Shown piece after piece: positions 58,150-64,000 of a stretch of DNA of 64,000 nt (position 1 is the first letter of the stretch; every line of letters begins with the position of its first letter). The position numbers and the translations under genes are program-made. This DNA is from Pseudohalioglobus lutimaris (GTDB taxonomy: Bacteria; Pseudomonadota; Gammaproteobacteria; Pseudomonadales; Halieaceae): contig NZ_PKUS01000007.1 in the NCBI RefSeq assembly GCF_002866825.1, positions 124,001-188,000 of the forward strand. Direction: 5' to 3'. The notes beneath the pieces are model-generated. The model ran no database searches and had not been told where the DNA came from. It saw only the letters and a list, made by a program, of their open reading frames with translations.

Positions 58150-58358
58150 ACCCAAGCCCCGAGCAACTGGAAGTGATTAAGGCAGAGGTGAATGACTTCG
58201 TGCAAAACCACCCCAGCCTGACGGCATCTGAAAGGTTCTTTATGGCACACGCCATTGAGGTCGCAACTTACAGGGGCGTGACCTTCACACTGGCCGATGC
58301 CTTCGGTGTATTGCTCGACGTTATCGGGGAGGTTAACGCCGACTCAACCCTGCATTGA
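58146..58358 (+). CDS. Small protein of 70 aa ending the virion-like operon
   Basis: ATGA overlap with the 541-aa gene and GAGGAAG just upstream. Predicted helical (SPEQLEVIKAEVNDFVQNH, FFMAHAIEVATYRG). No family recognised. It closes a run of genes from TerL onward, each overlapping the next, showing a single intact operon with no deletion scar. Confidence 0.6.
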   Translation: MNPSPEQLEVIKAEVNDFVQNHPSLTASERFFMAHAIEVATYRGVTFTLADAFGVLLDVIGEVNADSTLH

Positions 58359-58398
58359 CCTGTCTTATTTGAGGGTGTCGGCTTTCACCTTAGGGAGG

Positions 58399-58800
58399 TC
58401 ATATCTTGCCGCTGCTTTCTCTGCACTTGCCGCTGCCCTCGCTTTTCAGATTGGCTATATCGACTTCCGAGCGATAGTCGAAGCGGTGTGAGTAACGGTC
58501 AATAAGCAGGCTGGATTCCCCATCGTGAAGAATGTAAGCGCTATCCAAAATAGAGAGTTCACGGTCAGTGCTTTTATTTTCGGGCCTGTATACCCCAAAA
58601 ATATCACCGCTAACTTGGGCATTGATAACTTTCCCCCAAACGTTTTCCTCAATCCTCACTGTAAAGTTTTTAGAAACATACTCAGGCTTAGGGCTTAAGT
58701 CCGATGTCAATGCCACGGTTCCGCTACACACGAGTACGGTGTCAGCCTGCGTGCATCCGCCAATCATTAGTACAGTTAATCCTGAAATAATTCGTTTCAT
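58399..58800 (-). CDS. Small lipoprotein-like exported protein, 133 aa
   Basis: From ATG at 58800; the frame extends upstream into unlikely sequence. Signal peptide MKRIISGLTVLMIGGC with a lipobox-like IGGC. Mature part is beta-rich with the pattern C-x-G-T-V...IDRYSHRFDYRSE...GKC, like small periplasmic proteins of unknown function with a terminal Gly-x-Cys. Opposite strand to the element's main operon and clearly more AT-rich; an accessory (moron-type) gene. Confidence 0.6.
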   Translation of the reverse strand: MKRIISGLTVLMIGGCTQADTVLVCSGTVALTSDLSPKPEYVSKNFTVRIEENVWGKVINAQVSGDIFGVYRPENKSTDRELSILDSAYILHDGESSLLIDRYSHRFDYRSEVDIANLKSEGSGKCRESSGKI

Positions 58801-58822
58801 AGCGCCACTTTCCCATTTCACC

Positions 58823-59137
58823 TCAAGAGGGTTCCCTGCGCTGCTGTGGCAAGTCCGTACCAATGTTTTCCCATGTCGTGCGGAAAGCCTCCATTTCAAA
58901 GGACAAAACGAAGAGATGTTTGTAGAGCACACTACCCACACCAATCATTACCCCTGGTAGCGGTTCGCTTATTAATAGCCAAGAAACTATGCCCCAAAGA
59001 GCGCCACTCCCTAGCACGGTCCCGAAGCAAATTAGACTTAAAATCCATTTCTTTCCGACTTCAGCCCTGAAAACGCCAGGCTCATGCTGCACAAAACTAA
59101 CAGCGTTGCCAATTAGCCACTCTGTACGCTCGCTCAT
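58823..59137 (-). CDS. Small membrane protein, 104 aa
   Basis: Starts MSERTEWLIGNAVSF. Two predicted membrane helices (WILSLICFGTVLGSGALWGIVSWLLI and PGVMIGVGSVLYKHLFVLSF) with short charged ends. No family recognised. Lies 23 bases upstream of the lipoprotein gene on the same strand, so cotranscribed. Small membrane proteins in prophages often act in superinfection exclusion, but here that is only a possibility. Confidence 0.6.
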   Translation of the reverse strand: MSERTEWLIGNAVSFVQHEPGVFRAEVGKKWILSLICFGTVLGSGALWGIVSWLLISEPLPGVMIGVGSVLYKHLFVLSFEMEAFRTTWENIGTDLPQQRREPS

Positions 59138-59280
59138 TGAAACTATCTCCTTGTAAGAAAACTTTTAACGAGAATAGACGCAGTGTCTGAGAATAGGCGA
59201 AAGCAGAACTTCTCGCTGGCCGATGCTCACAGCGTATTGCTCGGATTGCATTTGAGAGAGCTTCAATACCACTCTCGTAC

Positions 59281-59646
59281 CTACTTCATTTCGCAGCTAC
59301 CGTAGTACTGCGACCCCCTCAACTTACCCATGAAAACAGTATTTCGACTATGAACCGCTGGTCCACTAATGACCCATGTTGTAGTCATGACATTCCCACT
59401 CGTGGTCACCTCAATGAACGTAACTTGTCCCTCTGAAGGAATCACAGTCACTTCTGAAGTCCCTTGGTTGCCCATTAGATAGCCTTTCCCCGATTCGTCG
59501 TCGACAAGGTAGCTCAGCTTGAAATCCTCTTCGCCAGTCTTTCCGTCCATCGAATAGCGATCAAAATGACAGTCAAAACCCATGGTCTCTGCATTCGCTT
59601 GTGATGTGTTTAGAAAAAAAATGGCGAGAAATATCGTTAGTCTCAT
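59281..59646 (-). CDS. Secreted protein with signal peptide, 121 aa
   Basis: Cleavable signal peptide MRLTIFLAIFFLNTSQANA, then a beta-rich mature domain beginning CHFDRYSMDGKTG and ending GSQYYGSCEMK. The overall shape (Cys near the start, beta strands, Gly-x-Cys near the end) parallels the 133-aa exported protein, suggesting the same general fold class. AAGGGG precedes the start. Downstream of the 57-aa gene on the same strand. Confidence 0.62.
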   Translation of the reverse strand: MRLTIFLAIFFLNTSQANAETMGFDCHFDRYSMDGKTGEEDFKLSYLVDDESGKGYLMGNQGTSEVTVIPSEGQVTFIEVTTSGNVMTTTWVISGPAVHSRNTVFMGKLRGSQYYGSCEMK

Positions 59647-59655
59647 GCTTACCCC

Positions 59656-59829
59656 TTAATGATCTTCCGGCTTTATCTCTCTGGCCAGACGCATATCCAC
59701 AGCCTTCTCCAGGTACCGGAACCAAGGCTCCTTCCGACAGTTGGGATCGAGTTCTTCCAGCCTGTCCAGGGCCACGTAAATTGCTGAGAGGAGGTCGCCC
59801 TCTACCCAGCCTTCGTATTCGTCATCCAT
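59656..59829 (-). CDS. Small acidic cytoplasmic protein, 57 aa
   Basis: ATG at 59829, stop at 59656; begins MDDEYEGWVEGDLLSAIYVA and is wholly helical and charged (LDRLEELDPNC, FRYLEKAVDMRLAREI). Nine bases separate it from the start of the secreted protein, consistent with a two-gene unit. No clear RBS is seen. No family recognised. Confidence 0.5.
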   Translation of the reverse strand: MDDEYEGWVEGDLLSAIYVALDRLEELDPNCRKEPWFRYLEKAVDMRLAREIKPEDH

Positions 59830-59977
59830 GATTGAAGCATAGACGGAAAACGAGCCGGCATCCTCCCATCTGACCCCGTGGGGCGCATAGGGGGCTACCT
59901 TTTAGACTGAGCGGCCCTCGCTGCTTCACGGGTTATCTTCTATATATGCCCACGATGCTTTATTATCCGCACCTTCC

Positions 59978-60054
59978 GCGCCAGTAGCTCAGTTGGATAG
60001 AGCATGCGCCTTCTAAGCGCACGGTCGAGGGTTCGAATCCTTCCTGGCGCGCCA
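59978..60054 (+). tRNA. Element-borne tRNA-Arg (TCT)
   Basis: 77 nt with encoded CCA. All arms pair perfectly: acceptor GCGCCAG/CTGGCGC, D-stem GCTC/GAGC, anticodon stem TGCGC/GCGCA, T-stem GAGGG/CCTTC. Loop CTTCTAA gives anticodon TCT. It shares D-arm, anticodon loop and T-arm with the split host tRNA-Arg but has different acceptor and anticodon stems, so it is not a simple duplicate. It lies inside the element, 59 bases before attR, and should read AGA/AGG codons. Confidence 0.93.
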
Positions 60055-60076
60055 ATTACCCACAGAATTACCCACA
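60054..60076. repeat. Integrase arm-type direct repeats, right end
   Basis: Two copies of AATTACCCACA at 60054-60064 and 60066-60076, identical to the copy at 47482-47492. The first begins on the final A of the tRNA CCA. They lie 37-59 bases from attR core, a normal distance for arm sites. Confidence 0.6.
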
Positions 60077-60112
60077 ATATCGCCAAAACCTCGCACTATA
60101 TGGTCTAAATAT

Positions 60113-60160
60113 GGCCTTCTAAGCCGTGGGTCGAGGGTTCGAATCCTTCTACCCCCGCCA
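60113..60160 (+). pseudogene. attR core and 3' half of host tRNA-Arg (TCT)
   Basis: Core GGCCTTCTAAGC at 60113-60124, then the anticodon 3' stem, variable loop, T-arm, acceptor strand TACCCCC, discriminator G and CCA to 60160. TACCCCC complements GGGGGTA of the 5' half at 47281, and GCCGT complements ACGGC. It lacks a D-arm and acceptor 5' strand, and the sequence just before the core is not tRNA-like. Confidence 0.9.
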
Positions 60161-60206
60161 TATATACATGGCTCTTCCCCATTAAGGGGGGATGCACCGA
60201 TATTCA

Positions 60207-60353
60207 CTAAACCCGGTTAATGATACCGTCCCACCCGCAATGGGTTAAGACGCGCAATCGGTAGTTCTCAAAATTCCTGAACCCATAGGCCCTGCGGGTC
60301 ATCATCTCCATCTTATTGTGGAAGCCCTCGGACGAAATGTGGGATGACTCCCC
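60207..60353 (-). pseudogene. ISL3-family transposase C-terminal remnant
   Basis: On the minus strand the frame ending at 60207 reads SEGFHNKMEMMTRRAYGF, then RNFENYRLRVLTHCG and a stop. This matches the conserved C-terminus of ISL3-type (IS204/IS1001) transposases, where a [NS]G-x-N-x-K helix is followed by RRAYGFRNFENYRLRV. No DDE core or start is present, and I see no inverted repeats. It sits between the element and the WS/DGAT gene. Confidence 0.6.
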
Positions 60354-60630
60354 GGAAGTGCGACCCGGGTGGGGTATCCCCGTCATCGCGGTGGCTTTTA
60401 TGGGCCTTCTGGTTTCCGGTTTCAGTGCATTGACACCTGATAATCACAATGGAGTATGTGTGGATCTCCTGGCCAGGTGTTTTTGCGGGCTTATAAGCTG
60501 TTATATTGACGACTTTTCGATGTTGATTGCTGTAGAACGAGCACAGAAGTGACATGGCTCAATGTTACGTCTACAAGCAACGCCACAAACTGCACTTCCC
60601 GCATCGCATGCCCATCATTGAGGAACCTAC
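60354..60630. other. Leader of the WS/DGAT gene, no other gene seen
   Basis: About 277 bases with no supported gene. Contains TTGACA at 60430 and TTGACG at 60507, neither with a convincing -10 at normal spacing, and ends in GAGGA ahead of the ATG at 60631. Some of it may be further decayed IS sequence. Confidence 0.4.
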
Positions 60631-62139
60631 ATGGAGCCGCTAACAAGTCTTGATGCTTCGTTCATTCTGGCAGAGTCGCCAGGAACGCCCATGCATATTT
60701 CCAGCATCTCTATCTATGACCCCTCAACCGCCCTGGAGGACAGCGCAGCGGATACGCCCATGCGCTTTAAGGAAATCATGTACCGCTTTGAACAGGCCAT
60801 CTACGAGGTGCCGATGCTGCGGCGCCGGTTGGTGGAAGTTCCGGCAAATATGGACTTTCCCTACTGGATAGAGGACCCGAACTTCGATATCGAGTTTCAT
60901 GTGCGCCATATTGCGTTGCCTGAGCCGGGTGACTGGCGTCAGTTCTTCATTCAGTTGGCACGTCTGCATGCAAGGCAGCTGGACATGGACCGGCCGCTTT
61001 GGGAAATCTATGTCATAGAGGGGCTGGATCATCTCGATGGCATACCCCCGGGCTCTTTTGCCGTGGTGCAGAAAGTCCACCACGCTGCCATGGATGGCAT
61101 TTCAGTGAAGAAGATGTTCATGGCGCTGCACGACACGCAGCCCATACGGCGCGAACGGGCACGGCATACCGAACCGCTGTTGCGGGAACAGCGGCCAGGC
61201 ACACTCTCGATGATGGTCAGGGCCACCGGGCAGGCGGCGAAGCGCCCGTTACGCCTGGGCAGGACTGCGGTGAGGGTGATAGAGAGTTTACGGCGGGTTG
61301 ATAGAGCGGAGAAGCAGGGTGAGATTGATGCAGAGATCGTGCCGCCCCGTTGCCGTTTCAGTGGTGAGACCTCCCCTTACAGGGTGGTCACTGGAGCCAG
61401 CTTTGATCGCGAAGAGTTCATGCAACTCAGGCGCCTGTTGCCAGGCATCACGTTGAATGATCTTGCGCTGAGCGTCTGTGGCGGAGCCCTGCGTCACTAC
61501 CTTCAAGAACGGGGCGAGCTGCCGGATGCACCGCTGGTAGCGCAGGTGCCGGTAGATATACGCGCCGTTGCAGAGCAACAGGGTGGCGGCAACCAGATCA
61601 GTACTCTCAATGCATCCTGCGGCTCTGATATCGAAGATCCTGTGGCGCGGCTGCAGGCAGTAAGCAAGTCTACCAGCGCAGGCAAAAAACGGCTGCAGGC
61701 GATGGGCGCATCGCTCATACCCGAGGCGATTGAGGCCATGGGGCCGCAGATCACCAAGGCCCTGTACAACCTTATCTACAATTCGGCCTCGGCCGGCCTG
61801 TTGGGTAAAATCATGCCCGAAAGTCCAAACCTGGTGTTCAGCAACATGCCTGGCCCCGTGGATCCTGTTTATTTTTGTGGTGCCGAACTGATCTGGGGCA
61901 CCGGTCTGGGGCCAATCATGCCCAATAACGGCCTTTTCATCGCCGTCAGTTCGATTCGCGATAAAATGATTTACGGAGTCACGGCTTGCCGGGAGATGCT
62001 GCCTGATCCGGAACGCTTCCAGCACTGCCTGGAGAAATCCTATGAGGAAACCAGGCAGGCGTTGAGGCAACATGCAACACAAGAGAAAACCAGGGGCAGG
62101 CGTGGTCGGCGCAAAACCCAGGGGCCTGCTGGCAAATGA
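60631..62139 (+). CDS. Wax ester synthase / diacylglycerol acyltransferase
   Basis: 502 aa WS/DGAT. It opens with MEPLTSLDASFILAESPGTPMHISSISIYDPS, and the catalytic HHxxxDG is HHAAMDG at H150-G156. Later family motifs include NDLALSVCGGALRHYL and PNLVFSNMPGPVDPVYFCGAEL. It esterifies acyl-CoA with fatty alcohols or diacylglycerol to make storage lipid, probably at the inner membrane. A basic C-terminal tail (KTRGRRGRRKTQG) is extra. Next gene is a lipid hydrolase. Confidence 0.93.
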   Translation: MEPLTSLDASFILAESPGTPMHISSISIYDPSTALEDSAADTPMRFKEIMYRFEQAIYEVPMLRRRLVEVPANMDFPYWIEDPNFDIEFHVRHIALPEPGDWRQFFIQLARLHARQLDMDRPLWEIYVIEGLDHLDGIPPGSFAVVQKVHHAAMDGISVKKMFMALHDTQPIRRERARHTEPLLREQRPGTLSMMVRATGQAAKRPLRLGRTAVRVIESLRRVDRAEKQGEIDAEIVPPRCRFSGETSPYRVVTGASFDREEFMQLRRLLPGITLNDLALSVCGGALRHYLQERGELPDAPLVAQVPVDIRAVAEQQGGGNQISTLNASCGSDIEDPVARLQAVSKSTSAGKKRLQAMGASLIPEAIEAMGPQITKALYNLIYNSASAGLLGKIMPESPNLVFSNMPGPVDPVYFCGAELIWGTGLGPIMPNNGLFIAVSSIRDKMIYGVTACREMLPDPERFQHCLEKSYEETRQALRQHATQEKTRGRRGRRKTQGPAGK

Positions 62140-62233
62140 GAATTAGGCAGAACTTTCTAGATTTTCTATGTAACTTCAAAAAAGACATGATGTGTCGCAT
62201 GAACATTGAAGCCGGTAGGGGGCGCGTGAAATC

Positions 62234-63826
62234 ATGATAATGGAAAGGTTCAACACCAGATCCAGAGCGTTGAAAAAAATTGAACAGGATTTGCACAACG
62301 CCGACAGTTACGAGCAGTGGTACACGCTGGCCGAAGCCCACGATATGGAAACAGGTGGTATTGACTGGCGGGAGAATGATGCATCCAACCACTATGATCA
62401 CCTCAATATCAAGGCTCGCCTCCGGCGGCTGCGGAGACTGCGCAAGAAAGGGGACGACCACGCATTACTGTTTGTGCTCAACGAAGGGATTCACGGCAAT
62501 ATGGCCGGTATGGGCAAGTCCGCTCTGTACCAGCGCGCCAAGTGTGGGACCAAAGTACTGATCGACGAGTACATCAGTGAAATTTGTGAGTCATTGCTGC
62601 AATTGTCGCCCAGGCATCTGGATAGCGTCCCCTGGGCCGAGCGGATCGACTTTTTTCAGCGAGCCAGTCACTGCTACGGGCGCTCAGCCCTGATGTTAAG
62701 TGGTGGCGGTACCCTGGGTTATTTCCATTTTGGCGTTCTCAAGGCGCTGATTGAGCAGGGCTTGTGTCCTGTGGTTATTTCCGGCGCCAGCGCGGGTTCG
62801 TTCGTGGCGGCTGTCGTTGGCACGCATACTGACGAGGAGTTTCTGGCGCTGTTCGAGAACAACCAGTTGGCCCGTGAACTGACCTCCAACAACGAGGATA
62901 TAAAGATTGGCATCGGTATGACCAACGGTGTCGATATGAAGGCCATCAAGCGTGAAATGGCGCGTATGATCCCGGATCTGACATTTCAGGAGGCCTACGA
63001 GAAAACCGGACGCAGCATCAATATCACCATCTCTCCAGCCGGTCCGCGCCAGACCTCCCGCCTGCTCAACCACATCGCCTCGCCGAATGTCACCATCCGC
63101 TCGGCAGTGGTAGCCAGTTCAGCTATACCCGGCATATTTCCTGCTGCCCAGCTTGAGGCGCGCGACGTGTACGGCAAGGTGAAACCCTACCTGCCCTCCC
63201 GGCGCTGGATCGATGGGTCTTTTTCCCAGGATCTGCCGGCGAAGCGCCTGGCCAGGATGTACGGAGTGAACCACTTTATCGTCAGCCAGGTGCTGCCTGG
63301 ACTGGGGCGCGAGCCGACCCTGAGGCCAGGTATCAGAAAGATCATTTCCGATGCGTCGGTAGCCGCGACCAAGCAGCTGGTGCGCGGCTCGCTTGACTTC
63401 GTCCAGCACCGCACGAAAGTCGGCCCGAGGCTGGCCACTGCCATGGAGGCCATGAATGCCGTAATCGATCAGCAGTTCACTGCCGATATCAATATCGTCC
63501 CCAACTTTGGTGACACCAGGCTGATGGACGTGCTGAGGCTGCTCAACGAGCAGCAAATGGTGGAACTGCTCGCCGCTGGGGAGCGCGCTACCTGGCCCAA
63601 GATTCCCGCGATCAGTACGACCACCCGTATCGGCCGCACCCTGGACCAGATCCTGCACGAATTCGAGGTTGATGAAGCCCATTGGCTGAGATCGGCGCCG
63701 CAGACCGATGCCGCCTTAAAAGAAGACTCGGCCATACGTAAGTCACGCCGTGGCAAGAAGCCTGCCGTTACGCGGCGCAGTAAACGGGCGAGCAGGGCGA
63801 TTGAGATAAAAGCGGCGTCGCGCTAG
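62234..63826 (+). CDS. Patatin-like phospholipase with DUF3336 domain
   Basis: 530 aa (ATG 62240 is an alternative start). N-terminal DUF3336 domain, about 1-140, then the patatin domain with the oxyanion GGGTLGYFHFG near 156, the nucleophile S186 in GASAG, and D327 in WIDGSFSQDL. This architecture is that of TGL3/4/5-like triacylglycerol or phospholipid hydrolases. The C-terminus is a basic Lys/Arg-rich tail. Pairing with WS/DGAT suggests turnover of storage lipid, by inference. Confidence 0.9.
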   Translation: MIMERFNTRSRALKKIEQDLHNADSYEQWYTLAEAHDMETGGIDWRENDASNHYDHLNIKARLRRLRRLRKKGDDHALLFVLNEGIHGNMAGMGKSALYQRAKCGTKVLIDEYISEICESLLQLSPRHLDSVPWAERIDFFQRASHCYGRSALMLSGGGTLGYFHFGVLKALIEQGLCPVVISGASAGSFVAAVVGTHTDEEFLALFENNQLARELTSNNEDIKIGIGMTNGVDMKAIKREMARMIPDLTFQEAYEKTGRSINITISPAGPRQTSRLLNHIASPNVTIRSAVVASSAIPGIFPAAQLEARDVYGKVKPYLPSRRWIDGSFSQDLPAKRLARMYGVNHFIVSQVLPGLGREPTLRPGIRKIISDASVAATKQLVRGSLDFVQHRTKVGPRLATAMEAMNAVIDQQFTADINIVPNFGDTRLMDVLRLLNEQQMVELLAAGERATWPKIPAISTTTRIGRTLDQILHEFEVDEAHWLRSAPQTDAALKEDSAIRKSRRGKKPAVTRRSKRASRAIEIKAASR

Positions 63827-64000
63827 CCATCATTTCGGGCAGGCGGCGGGTCTATGATGTAGGTGGATTTCCGCCCTCGCGAAAACCAGTAGTGCGCGAA
63901 ATGCTGGTGCTTGCCAATGCCTACCCGCTCGATGGCCAGGCCTGAATTGCGACATTCCCGATATGTTGACACCTTCTCTGCACACTTTCGCCATGTTTTG
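63823..64000 (-). CDS. C-terminal end of an unidentified gene (partial)
   Basis: On the minus strand the frame is open from the window edge (first full codon at 63999) to TAG at 63823, giving 58 residues that include VGIGKHQHFAHYWFSRGRK and end DPPPARNDG. The stop overlaps the patatin stop on the other strand, the normal convergent arrangement. No family is recognised. Confidence 0.45.
   Translation of the reverse strand, partial: KTWRKCAEKVSTYRECRNSGLAIERVGIGKHQHFAHYWFSRGRKSTYIIDPPPARNDG

Larger units (their letters stand above)
47310..60124. mobile_element. Integrated phage-satellite-like element, about 12.8 kb
   Basis: Bounded by the 12-bp core GGCCTTCTAAGC at 47310-47321 (attL) and 60113-60124 (attR), at which the host tRNA-Arg(TCT) gene is split. 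It encodes a P4-type integrase, AlpA-like regulator, primase fragment, RepA-like ATPase, iteron array, TerS/TerL, a coupled five-gene virion-like operon, reverse-strand accessory genes and an intact tRNA-Arg(TCT). No portal, major capsid, protease, tail, tail-fibre or lysis gene is seen. Arginine codons AGA/AGG are far commoner in its genes than in host genes. Size and front-half order (int, alpA, primase, rep, ori, terminase) resemble Gram-negative PICI satellites. Confidence 0.85.

Noticed and set aside
59978-60054. The intact tRNA-Arg considered as the true right attachment site
   Set aside because: It shares 11 bases of the core, but its stems do not complement the 47281 half. The 60113-60160 fragment complements both acceptor and anticodon stems exactly, so the junction is there.
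47310-60124. Element considered as a prophage that lost capsid genes by deletion
   Set aside because: Not excluded, but disfavoured: every gene from TerL to the 70-aa gene overlaps the next, so no deletion scar is visible, and int, rep and terminase genes are all intact.
60013-60207. 64-aa minus-strand ORF containing RRIRTLDPRLRRPYLDHIV
   Set aside because: It is antisense to the tRNA-Arg sequences; this is a well-known spurious translation of tRNA genes.
60316-60552. 78-aa plus-strand ORF before the WS/DGAT gene
   Set aside because: It overlaps the transposase remnant on the other strand, has no RBS and no family resemblance.

Overview
The window comes from a GC-rich marine-type gammaproteobacterium. 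The chromosomal order leuCDB-asd-fimV-truA-trpF(BA)-accD-folC-dedD-cvpA-purF-metZ is the Pseudomonas/Cellvibrionales arrangement. Together with the wax-ester synthase, DUF3336 patatin, several LLM flavoenzymes and acyl-CoA ligase, it suggests a Halieaceae-like Cellvibrionales bacterium. That placement is inference from gene content only.

Layout. 1-14 kb: lipid/CoA and redox genes (AGXT-like aminotransferase, acyl-CoA synthetase, ppdK, LLM oxidoreductase, an envelope protein pair, a helix-turn-helix protein with a histone-H1-like tail, rlmKL, a quinone-oxidoreductase-type MDR enzyme, PaaI thioesterase). 14-32 kb: a biosynthetic block with a divergent LysR regulator and leuCDB, then asd, fimV, truA, trpFBA, accD, folC, a SPOR protein, cvpA, purF and metZ. 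32-37 kb: MoxR-DUF58-TgpA cluster, GNAT and a second LLM enzyme, closed by a clear bidirectional terminator. 37-47 kb: acnB, DUF1289, miaE, lpxH/ppiB, glnS, cysS, folD. 47.0-47.3 kb: a tRNA cluster (Pro-TGG, His-GTG and the 5' half of Arg-TCT) behind a strong sigma70-type promoter.

47.3-60.1 kb is the interesting region: a 12.8-kb integrated element. It splits the host tRNA-Arg(TCT) gene exactly at the anticodon arm. The 5' half is at 47281-47321 and the perfectly complementary 3' half ends at 60160, with the 12-bp core GGCCTTCTAAGC at both junctions. Just inside its right end the element carries a complete tRNA-Arg(TCT) with different acceptor and anticodon stems, apparently replacing the gene it destroys. 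Gene order is: P4-type integrase, unknown, AlpA-like HTH, small ORF, CHC2-zinc-finger primase fragment, RepA-like AAA ATPase, small ORF, iteron-like array of CGAATCAC repeats, TerS-like, TerL, then five tightly overlapping genes. Two of these five look like phage ejection/internal virion proteins. I find no portal, capsid, protease, tail or lysis gene. A reverse-strand cluster of small exported/membrane proteins ends the element. It looks like a phage satellite (PICI-like front half) that brings its own terminase and putative ejection proteins but must borrow a helper's shell.

60.2-64 kb: an ISL3-type transposase remnant, then a WS/DGAT acyltransferase and a DUF3336/patatin phospholipase, ending in the C-terminus of an unidentified reverse-strand gene. 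All assignments are from reading the sequence; no database search was possible.
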